Below, one piece after another: positions 50,977-59,255 of a stretch of 64,000 nucleotides of DNA. The stretch lies in assembly GCA_024235095.1 (NCBI GenBank), contig JACKNC010000001.1:2608501-2672500 (forward strand), in the 5' to 3' direction. Source of the stretch: Gammaproteobacteria bacterium (GTDB lineage: Bacteria; Pseudomonadota; Gammaproteobacteria; Competibacterales; Competibacteraceae). A program made the translations under genes and the position numbers. The notes under the pieces were generated by a model. The model saw only the letters and a program-made list of their open reading frames with translations, ran no database searches and was not told the DNA's origin. How positions within the stretch are numbered: position 1 is the stretch's first letter; every line of letters begins with the position of its first letter.

Positions 50977-51484
50977 TGGACCCCAAATTCGGACAGGCAA
51001 ATAAGGTGGTATTCTGCAAGGTAAAGACTACGAGGAAGAGGTAGTGTGATGCAGAGGAAAGTATTCAGTGCGGACTTCAAGGCGAAGGTCGCAATGGAAG
51101 CGCTGGTAGGTCGCAAGACGGTCAATGAGATTGCCGGTATGTATGAGGTGCCCCTCAACCAGGTGACCACCTGGAAGCGGGAGGCTCAAGAGGATTTAAA
51201 GACGCTGTTCGAACGCAAGCGGGGTCGACGCGGTCCCGACGAAGCTCAGAATGCCGAGGCGCTCTATAGCCAGATTGGCCGGTTGCAAGGTCAAGTGGAG
51301 TGGTTGAGAAAAAAGTCCGGACTAAACCCACCGGGGTGAGGCGCGGCTGGATTGAACCTGGGCGCCCCGGGGTTTCCCGGGTGACTCAGTGCCAACTACT
51401 GGGCCTATCACGGAGCGGTTGATGAGGCGCAGAGTGTCCACCTTAAATTCGGCTAAAACTGTCTGGACAATGGGGTCCACCTCA
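50977..51484 (+). mobile_element. Internally deleted IS3 element, copy B
   Basis: Both ends are kept (left TGGACCCCAAATTCGG, right end as in copy A), orfA is complete, but nearly all of orfB is deleted: about 30 codons after the A8 slippage site the sequence jumps to the right terminal region at about 51425. The result is a roughly 0.5-kb non-autonomous element that could be moved by a full copy. Confidence 0.85.
51049..51339 (+). CDS. IS3 transposase OrfA (copy B)
   Basis: A 96-aa protein close to the copy A OrfA (MQRKVFSADFKAKVAMEALV, then INQ-like region NEIAGMYEVPLNQVTTWKRE), differing at many positions, so copy B is a related but distinct element and not a recent duplicate. With orfB lost, it could act only as a DNA-binding protein. 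Confidence 0.9.
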   Translation: MQRKVFSADFKAKVAMEALVGRKTVNEIAGMYEVPLNQVTTWKREAQEDLKTLFERKRGRRGPDEAQNAEALYSQIGRLQGQVEWLRKKSGLNPPG

Positions 51485-51589
51485 CACATCCAGAAAGGCT
51501 ATGAAGAACACGGGTTTGATGTCGATATTCTAAAGCAATCATTTTCCATTATATATAGGAATAAAGGCGATGAAGCATCAACCGATTGA
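51485..51589 (+). pseudogene. 3' fragment of an unknown gene ahead of hemerythrin
   Basis: The last 34 codons of a gene (HIQKGYEEHGFDVDILKQSF, then SIIYRNKGDEASTD-stop) emerge directly from the right end of IS3 copy B. The end overlaps the hemerythrin ATG at 51570 by 20 bp, so the two were translationally coupled. Unrecognised. Confidence 0.55.
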
Positions 51590-51989
51590 ATGGAAACACG
51601 ATTATGAACTTGGTATTGAAGATGTTGATTTCCAACATCACTGTTTCTTAAATCTGATTAACCGACTTTTCTATGAATTGGAAAAAACTAAGGATGCGAA
51701 CTATCGAAATGCGTTAATCACTGAACTGAGTGCCTATACGAAATTTCATTTCATTAGTGAAGAAAATATGATGTACCGAGCGGGTTATCCCGGTTTAGAA
51801 GAACATCAGAGGCTTCATTGCGAATTAATCGAAAAGCTTTCCAATAAAGAAAGTTATTTTTTTGTTGAACAATCGCTACATAATACAAGGGTATTGATGA
51901 ATTTTTTATTAAATTGGTTCTTTCATCATACACTGAATGAAGATAGATTGTTTGCGAATTATTTAAATAGTAATGAAAAGCCTGATTGA
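51570..51989 (+). CDS. Bacteriohemerythrin
   Basis: A 139-aa single-domain hemerythrin, a di-iron protein that binds oxygen reversibly. Ligand pattern: His 14-region IEWKHDYELGIEDVDFQHHC, HFISEENMMYR, GLEEHQRLHCELIEKL, and WFFHHTLNEDRLFANYL. Roles reported for the family include oxygen storage or sensing, also in chemotaxis proteins. It starts within the end of the truncated upstream gene (coupled), has lower GC than the surrounding IS DNA, and is the only intact non-IS gene in the island. Confidence 0.9.
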   Translation: MKHQPIEWKHDYELGIEDVDFQHHCFLNLINRLFYELEKTKDANYRNALITELSAYTKFHFISEENMMYRAGYPGLEEHQRLHCELIEKLSNKESYFFVEQSLHNTRVLMNFLLNWFFHHTLNEDRLFANYLNSNEKPD

Positions 51990-52027
51990 TGGACTATAGC
52001 TGTTTGTTCGCTAAAATCTGTTTATAG

Positions 52028-52106
52028 TGGACCCCGAAAATCGGACAGTGGTTTAAGCTAAGGCCGACCGATGAATAGGAAAGTCCAGATCATGAGTGAC
52101 ACCAAG
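52028..52106 (+). mobile_element. Left end of a further IS3-type element
   Basis: TGGACCCCGAAAATCGGACAG followed at 52071 by an orfA start (ATGAATAGGAAAGTCC, MNRKVQIMSDTK). It is cut off at 52106 by the right end of inverted IS3 copy C. Confidence 0.65.
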
Positions 52107-52378
52107 TGAGGTGGACCCCAATGTCAAGACAGAATTTAGCCGAATTTAAGGTGGACACTCTACACCTTATAGCGACCGGCTTTGCCTGTCCGCATACACC
52201 TCAGCGGGTGTTCGATAGTTCAGCGCCTGATGAGGACGCTGGTCATTGTAAAACACGAAGTACTGCGCCAAGCCCTGGTAAGCCTGGTCCAGCGTTTGGT
52301 AGTGTTCTAGACTTAGATATGCTATATTTAGTCTAGAATTCGCTTAAGTATTTTAATGTTTTTTTAAGGAATTTAAAT

Positions 52379-52643
52379 ATGGTTTTAAATCCTGTCCTTT
52401 GCCCTGTTTGTCGTCATGAAAAAATCGCAAAGCGTGGAAAAACGGAGAATGGAAAACAACGCTACCTTTGTCAGAATCCAGAATGCTCGGTCAAAACATT
52501 TATTTTAGACTACGATTACAATGGATATTTACCTGAAGTCAAAAACCAGATCATTGAGATGGCGATCAATGGCAGTGGAGTTCGAGATACCGCGCGCGTT
52601 TTAGACATCAGTCCGACGACCGTCATCAATGAATTAAAAAAAA
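52379..52643 (+). pseudogene. IS1 transposase, N-terminal part (InsA-like)
   Basis: Starts MVLNPVLCPVCRHEKIAKRG with the C4 zinc ribbon (CPVC ... CQNPEC) and the HTH region DTARVLDISPTTVINELKK. It is cut at an A8 run (52636-52643) by the unclassified transposon and continues at 57848. Confidence 0.88.
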
Positions 52644-52715
52644 CTAGGATAGCAAACTTAGCTAGAGGGTCTAAAGCGCGTTACCTTGACTGAATAAGGG
52701 ATGGGGAGAAACGCA

Positions 52716-53069
52716 ATGGCCAGAATGACGCCAAGGCCTCCTTCAACACAGACGCTGATACTGACCTGCATGAACCGGCGTTGTCCGGCCTGTGGAGGCC
52801 CCCTCTGGTTTGCCTATGAGAATCATCGGACGATCACGACCTTGGAAGGGGTGATCGCTGTAAAATTGCAAATCCGGCGCTGTGTGAATCGAGCCTGTGC
52901 ATTTTACCATCGGCCATACCGACCGGAATGGGAGGGGCGGTTGGCACTGCCGCATCACGAGTTTGGTTTAGATGTGATCGCCTGGATTGGTGCTTGTCGT
53001 TATCAGGACCATCGCACCGTGGCTGAAATTCATCAAGCACTCACCGCGCAGGGCGTGAGGATTGCGCCG
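52716..53069 (+). pseudogene. MULE-like transposase, piece 1 of 3
   Basis: Starts MARMTPRPPSTQTLILTCM with a zinc ribbon (RRCPACGGPLWFAYENHRTI, RRCVNRACAFYHRPYRP) and a helical region WIGACRYQDHRTVAEIHQA. ATG at 52716 follows GGGGAG. It breaks at VRIAP, where IS21-1 is inserted after CGCCG; joining across it gives VRIAPRTVGTLLQRYEE in frame. Confidence 0.85.
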
Positions 53070-53141
53070 TGTCAGGCGACAGCATAAATTGACCCTTTGG
53101 CGACATTGAAAATTGACCCCCGAAGCCAGAGGGGAAATTTG

Positions 53142-54446
53142 ATGAAGAGTCAGAAAATCCACCTTCCGAAGATCACGATCAGGAAGGGGGACGAGATGCA
53201 AACGCCAGAGACGGTCGCGGCGATGCGGCGGCTGTACGAACTCGGGTGGGGAGCCCGGCGGATTGCCCGCGAACTCGGTTGTAGCCGCAACACGGTCAAA
53301 CGCCACTTGAGCCAAGAGGATTGGATGCCCGATCGATTACCGAAGCGACGGCGGGCGTTAAGCACGCTCGAAGAGTGGCTGGCGGTGAGCTTTCGCCAAC
53401 ATTGTGGCAACGCGGACGTGGTGCGCCAAGAGTTGCAGCGGGTGCATGGTCTGCAGGTCTCGCTGCGCACCGTGGAACGGGCGGTGCGTCCGTGGCGCCA
53501 AGCGCTGGAGGCGGAAGCCCGCGCGACCGTGCGCTTTGAGACGCCGCCGGGGCAGCAACTCCAGATCGACTTTGGGAGCACGACGGTCCGGATCGGCGGC
53601 GAACCGGTGGTGGTTCGGCTGTTTGTGGCCACCTTGGGTTATTCCCGGCGGGTGTTTGTAGCGGCCTTCGATCATGAACGACAATCGGCGTGGTTGGACG
53701 GGCTGGAAGGGGCTTTTCACCATTTTGGCGGGGTGCCCGAGGAGGTCCTGATGGACAACGCGCGGGCACTGGTGGACGCGCACGACCGGATCACCCGGGT
53801 GGTGGTATTCAACACCCGCTTTCTGGCCTTTGCCCGCTATTGGGGGTTTCAACCGCGCGCCTGCGCCCCGTGTCGGGCACGGACGAAAGGTAAGGACGAA
53901 CGCGGCGTGGGCTCTGTCAAGCGCAACGCCATCGCCGGTCGGATGTTCGACTCCTGGGCCGCGTTAGAGGGGCATCTCCGGGGTTGGTTACGGACGGTGG
54001 CCGATGTGCGAATACATGGGACCACCGGCGAACCGCCACTGGCGCGGTTCCAGCGGGCCGAAGCCGACGCGCTACGCCCCTTGAACGGTCGTCCGCCTTT
54101 CCATTGGATCCGTGAGTTGACCCGCCGGGTGCATGCCGACAGCTGCATCGAAGTGGACACCAACCATTACAGTGTCCCGTGGCGACTGATCGGCGAGACG
54201 GTGACGGTGCAGATCGTCGACGAGTCCCTGCGGGTGCAGCGCGCCGGGATCGAGGTGGCGCGCCATGTCCTGAGCGTCGGCCGGCGCCAGCGGGTGATCG
54301 ATCCGGCCCACTTAGCCGGCGTCGTGGGGGCGCCGACTGCGGGGGGCGCCGCGAACCCCGCGCCACCCGCCGCGGACCGGTCACCGGCCCCGGTGCTGTT
54401 GCGTCCCTTGGCCGAATACGAGGCGATCGCGGGAGGGGGCTGGTGA
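53142..54446 (+). CDS. istA: IS21 transposase IstA (element 1)
   Basis: A 434-aa DDE transposase: HTH region YELGWGARRIARELGCSRNTVKRHL, first Asp in QLQIDFGSTTVRIGG, VPEEVLMDNARALV (second Asp), Glu in GKDERGVGSVKRNA, then the C-terminal DTNHYSVPWRLIGE. GAGGGG upstream of the ATG at 53142 supports the start. The stop overlaps the istB start (TGATG), the usual IS21 arrangement. Confidence 0.93.
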   Translation: MKSQKIHLPKITIRKGDEMQTPETVAAMRRLYELGWGARRIARELGCSRNTVKRHLSQEDWMPDRLPKRRRALSTLEEWLAVSFRQHCGNADVVRQELQRVHGLQVSLRTVERAVRPWRQALEAEARATVRFETPPGQQLQIDFGSTTVRIGGEPVVVRLFVATLGYSRRVFVAAFDHERQSAWLDGLEGAFHHFGGVPEEVLMDNARALVDAHDRITRVVVFNTRFLAFARYWGFQPRACAPCRARTKGKDERGVGSVKRNAIAGRMFDSWAALEGHLRGWLRTVADVRIHGTTGEPPLARFQRAEADALRPLNGRPPFHWIRELTRRVHADSCIEVDTNHYSVPWRLIGETVTVQIVDESLRVQRAGIEVARHVLSVGRRQRVIDPAHLAGVVGAPTAGGAANPAPPAADRSPAPVLLRPLAEYEAIAGGGW

Positions 54447-55225
54447 TGAATCCAGACCCCGATACCCTGCCCGGCTTGCTCGCCCGTTTGCAGCTGACCG
54501 CGCTGCGCGATCAACTGGATACCTTGTTGGATGAGGCCGCTCGGCGCGAATTCAACCTGCGCGAGGCCCTGACCTTCTTGTGCCAAGCCGAGGTCGCGCG
54601 TCGGGAACAGCGACGCTTGGAGATGGCTGCCCGCTTGGCCAAGTTCCCGTTCGCCCGCACCCTGGACGGCTTCGACTTTGCGGCGCAACCGTCCCTTGAT
54701 CCCAAGCAACTGCGCGAATTAGCGCTGTGCCGCTGGGTCGCCCACGGTGATGCCTTGCTCCTCCTCGGGCCGCCGGGCGTGGGGAAGACGCATCTGGCCG
54801 TGGCTTTGGGCGGCCTGGCGATCCAGCACGGCTATTCCGTCTTGTTCACCCCGGCCACGGCCCTCGTCGCTCACCTGGCCAAGGCCCACGCCGACGGTCG
54901 CCTAGAGGAACGACTGACCCATTGGGCCAACCCGAAGTTATTGATCGTCGACGAATTGGGTTACCTGCCGTTCGAGCCCAACGCCGCCCATCTGTTCTTC
55001 CAGTTGGTCTCGCGACGCTACGAACGGGGCAGCTTGCTGATCACCAGCAATCGCAGTGTGGGGGAATGGGGAACCGTCTTCGGCGATCCCGTCGTGGCGA
55101 CGGCGATCCTCGATCGCCTCCTTCACCACAGCCAGGTGTTGACCATCCGCGGCGATAGTTATCGCCTGCGGGAAAAACGCCGGTCTGGCTTGCTGAAGCC
55201 CGTTTCGGTCTCTCCAACCCAATAA
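54446..55225 (+). CDS. istB: IS21 helper ATPase IstB (element 1)
   Basis: A 259-aa AAA+ protein: N-terminal helices, Walker A GPPGVGKTHLAVAL, Walker B LLIVDELGYLPFEP, sensor LLITSNRSVGEWG, and a C-terminal arginine region. It regulates target choice with IstA. Translationally coupled to istA. Confidence 0.94.
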   Translation: MNPDPDTLPGLLARLQLTALRDQLDTLLDEAARREFNLREALTFLCQAEVARREQRRLEMAARLAKFPFARTLDGFDFAAQPSLDPKQLRELALCRWVAHGDALLLLGPPGVGKTHLAVALGGLAIQHGYSVLFTPATALVAHLAKAHADGRLEERLTHWANPKLLIVDELGYLPFEPNAAHLFFQLVSRRYERGSLLITSNRSVGEWGTVFGDPVVATAILDRLLHHSQVLTIRGDSYRLREKRRSGLLKPVSVSPTQ

Positions 55226-55295
55226 CCCAGTAAATCCAGGGGGTCAATTTTCGGTGTCGCCAAGGGGTCAGTTTTCGGTGTCGCTTGACACGCCG

Positions 55296-55764
55296 CGGAC
55301 GGTGGGTACCTTATTACAACGGTATGAGGAGTTGGTGAGCGTGATGTTGGCCTCACCGGAGCGGCGGACTCGGTTGCGCCAGCAAGGCCGACTGATCCTC
55401 GCTATTGATGGTTTGCAACCGGACAAGGGCCACGAAGTGCTCTGGGTGGTGCGGGACGTGTTATCAGGAGAGGTCCTGTTAGCCCGTAGCCTGCTGGCGT
55501 CAGGCCGTGATGATCTCAGTGCGTTGTTGCGGTCGGCGGTCGCGGACGTCGCCGATGTTCCGGTAGTCGGGGTCGTCAGTGATGGTCAAATGGCGTTACG
55601 GCAAGCGGTTGCCCACGTCTTTCCGCAGGTGCCGCATCAGCTCTGCCCGTTCCCTTATCTGCGGGAAGCAGGACGACCGATTTGGGAGGCGGATCGGCAC
55701 GCGCAGAAAGAATTGCGTAAACGGGTCCGGGGGGTGCGAACCCTGGAGCGCGAGGTCGAGGACC
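55296..55764 (+). pseudogene. MULE-like transposase, piece 2 of 3
   Basis: Continues in frame from piece 1: RTVGTLLQRYEELVSVMLAS, LILAIDGLQPDKGHEVLWVV (first Asp), VVGVVSDGQMALRQAVAHVF (second Asp), and QLCPFPYLREAGRPIWEAD, a MULE/transposase-type motif. Breaks at REVED where the IS4 element is inserted. Confidence 0.85.
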
Positions 55765-56966
55765 CTTACCACCTATCAGTTCTGAGTTAGACTAGGATTA
55801 TGAGTTTAACGAACATCATGAGGGGATCATGGGAACGATTCGGCAGTTGGCAACAGAAATCGAAGCGGGGTTGAGAGCTGCCCACCCGACGCTACGCAAG
55901 ACGGTACGCGCCAAGCTAGCTTTAGCGGTGGGCGCCATCCTGGAAGCCCAGACCCCGAATACGGTGGAACTCGCCAATCTCCTACCCTTGGAGACCGAAC
56001 GGCAAGATATGCGCGAGCAGTGGCTGCGGCGGTTGTTGAAGAATCCGTTGCTGTCGAGTACGGAAGTGCTGGAACCGTGGGCGCGCCAAACCTTGGCGGC
56101 GACGGGCCAGCAGGGACAAACGATTATTTTGAGTCTGGATCAAACCGATTTGGGGGATCGTTTTGCGATTTTGATGGTGAGCCTTGGGATCGGCGATCGG
56201 GCCTTACCCCTTGCTTGGCGGGTGGAAGCCGGCCCGGCCAATCTGGGTTTTGCGGCCCAGAAAGCGGTATTAGAACAAGTTCGAGCGTGGCTCCCGGCGG
56301 GAGCCGAGGTGCTGCTTTCGGCGGATCGCTTTTATCCCTCGGTGGATTTATTCGCGTGGCTTCACGCGCAGTCCGGTTGGCATTATCGGTTACGATTGAA
56401 AGGCAATCTCAATGTGGATCCAGGGTTTGGAGACATGACCACGACCGGGGTGCTTGCCACAGGGCAAACCGAGCGCTATCTGCCCAATGTGCGGTTATTC
56501 AATCAAGGGGTCGCGACGAATCTGGCGATTTGGCATGAGGGGGCCCACCCGGAACCCTGGATCATCGCCATGAATGACCCGCCGAATCGGGCGACCGTGC
56601 GGGATTACGCAAGTCGCTGGGGCATTGAGCCGATGTTCTCCGATTTCAAAAGTCGCGGTTTTCAATTAGAAGACACGCAGTTACAGGCCGCTGATCGGCT
56701 CGATCGGTTGCTGCTGATCATGGCCTTGGCCATGTACTGGTGCGTGCGCGTCGGTCAAGAGGAGGCCCACGATCACCCCACGCCCCTGGAAAAAAGACGC
56801 AAGAACAGACCGATCCTCACCATTGGACCTTTCGAAAACTCGCCCGTAGCGCCGTTTCCTGGTTCACCTGGGGTCTGCGCGCAATCCACCGGAAGCTACA
56901 AATGCAACAACCTTTACCTTCCTTCTATCGAGTTTGCCCCGTGATGAGAAACTGATAGGTGGTAAG
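55765..56966 (+). mobile_element. IS4-family element with 10-bp target duplication
   Basis: 1.2 kb with inverted repeats CTTACCACCTATCAGTT at both ends and flanking GTCGAGGACC (55755-55764, 56967-56976). Inserted in the MULE-like transposase gene; rejoining gives REVEDRRDPQAEV in frame. Confidence 0.93.
55829..56944 (+). CDS. IS4-family transposase, C-terminus in a second frame
   Basis: A 371-codon frame with IS4 features: LDQTDLGDRFAILMVSLGIG (first Asp), VLLSADRFYPSVDLFAWLH (second Asp), and WGIEPMFSDFKSRGFQLEDT (YREK-like, Glu region). Past an A6 run (about 56790) the expected C-terminus (TFRKLARSAVSWFTWGLRAI) lies in the -1 frame, ending at 56955. This is either a disabling deletion or a programmed shift; the AAAAAAG run allows slippage. 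Confidence 0.85.
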   Translation: MGTIRQLATEIEAGLRAAHPTLRKTVRAKLALAVGAILEAQTPNTVELANLLPLETERQDMREQWLRRLLKNPLLSSTEVLEPWARQTLAATGQQGQTIILSLDQTDLGDRFAILMVSLGIGDRALPLAWRVEAGPANLGFAAQKAVLEQVRAWLPAGAEVLLSADRFYPSVDLFAWLHAQSGWHYRLRLKGNLNVDPGFGDMTTTGVLATGQTERYLPNVRLFNQGVATNLAIWHEGAHPEPWIIAMNDPPNRATVRDYASRWGIEPMFSDFKSRGFQLEDTQLQAADRLDRLLLIMALAMYWCVRVGQEEAHDHPTPLEKRRKNRPILTIGPFENSPVAPFPGSPGVCAQSTGSYKCNNLYLPSIEFAP

Positions 56967-56976
56967 GTCGAGGACC

Positions 56977-57752
56977 GCCGTGATCCGCAGGCCGAGGTCA
57001 TTCGCGGCTATTGTGCTGCGGTCCGGGGCGCCCTCAGCGAGAGCGGCCATCCCCCCCTCCAAGCGGGGGGACTCCAACTCCAGGAGCGGTTGTCCGCCAT
57101 CACCGCGAGTCTCGGCCGGCTCGTGGAAAAAGGGGGGAGCTAGCGTCCTTGCCGCGCTTGCAACAACTGCTCAAGCGCGGGTTAGCAGCGACCGCGCCGC
57201 TCTGGCCGGAGTTGACGATTGCCCATGGCTGGCTCAAGGAGGCTGCTGACCTTTTGGCCAATCCCGATGGCGCGGCGCGGGCCACCGTTCAAGCCCGGTA
57301 TGCGGTGTTGTTAGCGGATATCGAAGAAGAAGCGACCCCCACCGTCTATTTACAGGCACTGGCCGCGCAGTTTGCGAAGGTCACCGCCAGCTATGGCCCT
57401 TTGGTATTTACTTGTTATGATATTGCTAATTTACCACGTACTAATAATGACTTGGAGCAATTATTTGGTCATTTTCGCCATCAGATGCGCCGCACGACGG
57501 GACAGAAGAGTGCGCCGGCCCGCCTCGTCGTCTGTGGCCCCACCCGCTTACCGGCTGCCGTGGTGAGTCAATCGCACCCCTTGCCCGCTTGAAGAATTAG
57601 CCCAAGCGGACCTCCAGCAGTGGCGGATGGCGCGGGTCCAATTCGAACAACGCCGCCAACCGCAGGTCTTGGGTCAGCGGTTTCGGCAGGATCCAGACGC
57701 CTATTTGCAGGCACTGGAGGAACGCTGGGTCAAGCTAAGTTTGCCGTGCTAG
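56977..57752 (+). pseudogene. MULE-like transposase, piece 3 of 3, frameshifted
   Basis: RRDPQAEVIRGYCAAVRGAL continues piece 2, then a shift in a GGAAAAAGGGGGG tract moves to LASLPRLQQLLKRGLAATAP, AAQFAKVTASYGPLVFTCYD, LPRTNNDLEQLFGHFRHQMR (the acidic third active-site region). A second shift near 57590 leads to the end EERWVKLSLPC. So the gene has at least two frameshifts in addition to its two insertions. Confidence 0.8.
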
Positions 57753-57757
57753 AAAAA

Positions 57758-57847
57758 CAGGACTTTCGCTTATGGGCTATTTTTTACTATATATAGATAT
57801 TTATTGATCATTACCATACTTTATATGGTAGCCAAGCGAAAGTCCTG
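57758..57847. mobile_element. 90-bp MITE next to the transposon's right end
   Basis: Inverted repeats CAGGACTTTCGCTT / AAGCGAAAGTCCTG enclose an AT-rich centre. It is set in the A-run that the larger transposon also targeted (A5 left, A9 right), so the order of insertion cannot be read. No related element is in the window. Confidence 0.8.
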
Positions 57848-58341
57848 AAAAAAAAAGAATCTTGCCTTGAATCCGTCAATCGAGCGGTGCTGAACCACTT
57901 AAATTCACAGGAAGTCCTCGTTGAGATTCAAAAAGCTGAAGATCAAGAAGCCGAACTAGACGAGATGTGGAGTTATGTTCAGAGTAAAAAACATCCGCGT
58001 TGGCTGTGGCATGCGATCGATCATTACACCGGAAAAGTTCTCGCTTATACCTTCGGTGATCACAAAGATGAAGTGTTTTTAAAGCTTAGAGAGATTCTAG
58101 AACCTTTTGGAATAACCCGATTTTATACGGATGACTGGGGAGCCTACGAATGCCACTTGCCACCCGAACAGCATACGGTCGGTAAGGCAAATACTCAAAA
58201 AATTGAACGGAAACACCTCACCCTACGGACGCGCATTAAAAGATGAGTCAGAAAGACCATTTGCTTCTCCAAACTTGATAAGATGCATGACATCGTTATT
58301 GGTCTATTTATTAATCGGTATGAATTCGGGGTTTTAGTATA
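57848..58341 (+). pseudogene. IS1 transposase, C-terminal part (InsB-like), with stop codon
   Basis: Rejoins the N-terminal part across the A-run: KKESCLESVNRAVLNHLNSQ, AELDEMWSYVQSKKHPRWLW (first Asp), GITRFYTDDWGAYECHLPPE (second Asp), GKANTQKIERKHLTLRTRIK (Glu). An in-frame TGA at 58244-58246 follows TRIKR, while VRKTICFSKLDKMHDIVIGL continues in frame to the natural stop at 58339. So this copy had a nonsense mutation besides the insertion. Confidence 0.88.
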
Positions 58342-58364
58342 AAAACCATGTCTGGAACACTACC

Positions 58365-58645
58365 CAACGTTTCATAGGCCTTCGGATACACCTCCTCATA
58401 TTTTACGGACCGCCAGAGCCGTTCGACAAAGCTATTGTCATGCGCCCGCCCTCGACCGTCCATACTGATTCGGATTCCGGCTTGCGCCAAGCACCCGGTA
58501 AAAGCGACGCTCGTGAACTGGGTTCCTTGATCGGTGTTGAAGATCATCGGCTGGCGATGCGCCAGGGCTCCTTCCAAGCACTCCAGGCAAAAGGTGGTCT
58601 CCAAAGTATTGGACAACTGCCACGCGAGCACTTTACGGCTATATA
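58365..58645 (-). pseudogene. IS3 orfB fragment (copy C core)
   Basis: Encodes LAWQLSNTLETTFCLECLEG through DNSFVERLWRSVKYEEVYPK, identical in most positions to copy A. Cut on one side by IS1 and on the other by IS630-A. Confidence 0.9.
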
Positions 58646-59151
58646 GTCAAACAGTTTTTAGATAGTTTGAAAAACCGCTGTTAATGCATCAATAAAGAGT
58701 TTAACAATTTGGAAGAATTTTTTCAACTTCCCCTTAAGAATAGCCCAGTAGTTTTCAATAGGATTTAAATCAGGTGAATAAGGAGGTAAGAATAACAACT
58801 GATGTCCATTTTCTTTAATAATGCTTCTTGTTTCTTCCGATTTATGAAAGCTTGCATTATCCATAACAATAATACAATTTTTTGGGAGTACGGGGATTAA
58901 GCACTTCTCAAGCCAAGTATTAAATATCTCCGTATCCGTATAAGATGCATAGGCCAGCGGAGCAATAATTTCATTATTGATGAGACCACCAATCAAATTA
59001 AGTTTTTCAGTGGGTTTGCTTTTCCTCTCACCGATAATGATTTCGCCCCTTGGGCTCCAACCCCATTCATTTCTGATATTGTCATGAAATCCAGATTCAT
59101 CAACATAAACAACATCACGAGACCCATCTTCACGCGATGCATTTTGCTCTA
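58646..59151 (-). pseudogene. IS630-family transposase fragment (IS630-A)
   Basis: The C-terminal part of a Tc1/IS630 transposase: DVVYVDESGFHDNIRNEWGW (first Asp), NCIIVMDNASFHKSEETRSI (second Asp), FLPPYSPDLNPIENYWAIL (Glu), ending at 58658. Set in the IS3 copy C at a TATA site, as expected for TA-targeting elements. The N-terminal part is cut off by IS110 copy 2 at 59152. Confidence 0.88.
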
Positions 59152-59255
59152 AGAGACTAATGGAATGGTCCGCCCCGCTCCTCCAACGAGCCCAAAGCGG
59201 GCGAAATAGTGAATGCTGACTCACATCATATTAACCGAGATAACGGAGCGGACCC

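Larger units (their letters stand above)
53070..55290 (+). mobile_element. IS21-family element 1 (intact)
   Basis: 2.2 kb. Ends TGTCAGGCGACA and, inward, TGTCAAGCGACA, flanked by 5-bp CGCCG duplications (53065-53069, 55291-55295). Subterminal repeats TTTCGGTGTCGC (55250-55284) fit the multiple terminal sites of IS21 elements. Confidence 0.93.
52644..57752 (+). mobile_element. Large unclassified (MULE-like) transposon in the IS1 gene
   Basis: Terminal inverted repeats CTAGGATAGCAAACTTAGCT and, inward from the right, CTAGCACGGCAAACTTAGCT. Its transposase gene is split into three pieces by IS21-1 and an IS4 element. Inserted at an A-run, with runs of A at both sides as likely target duplication. 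Without the inner insertions it is about 1.7 kb. Confidence 0.8.
52298..58364 (+). mobile_element. IS1-family element interrupted by a larger transposon
   Basis: The ends are GGTAGTGTTCTAGAC (left) and, read inward, GGTAGTGTTCCAGAC (right). Own parts are 52298-52643 and 57848-58364, about 860 bp. It carries an IS1 transposase (zinc ribbon plus DDE parts) in one frame and is inserted within IS3 copy C. Confidence 0.88.
52107..58645 (-). mobile_element. IS3 element copy C, broken by nested insertions
   Basis: Inverted relative to copy A. The right end and 3' part of orfB are at 52107-52297, and the orfB core at 58365-58645. Between them lies an IS1-family element with an 8-bp target duplication (CAGCGTTT / CAACGTTT, one base changed). 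At 58645 the copy is itself interrupted at a TA by IS630-A. The orfB parts are nearly identical to copy A. Confidence 0.9.

Noticed and set aside
46907..51484. Composite transposon formed by IS3 copies A and B
   Set aside because: Both copies are in the same orientation, but B lacks orfB, their sequences differ at many sites, and no outer target duplication was found.
52185..52260. Intact gene in the 76-codon plus-strand frame at 52106-52336
   Set aside because: It is the antisense of the IS3 copy C orfB end.
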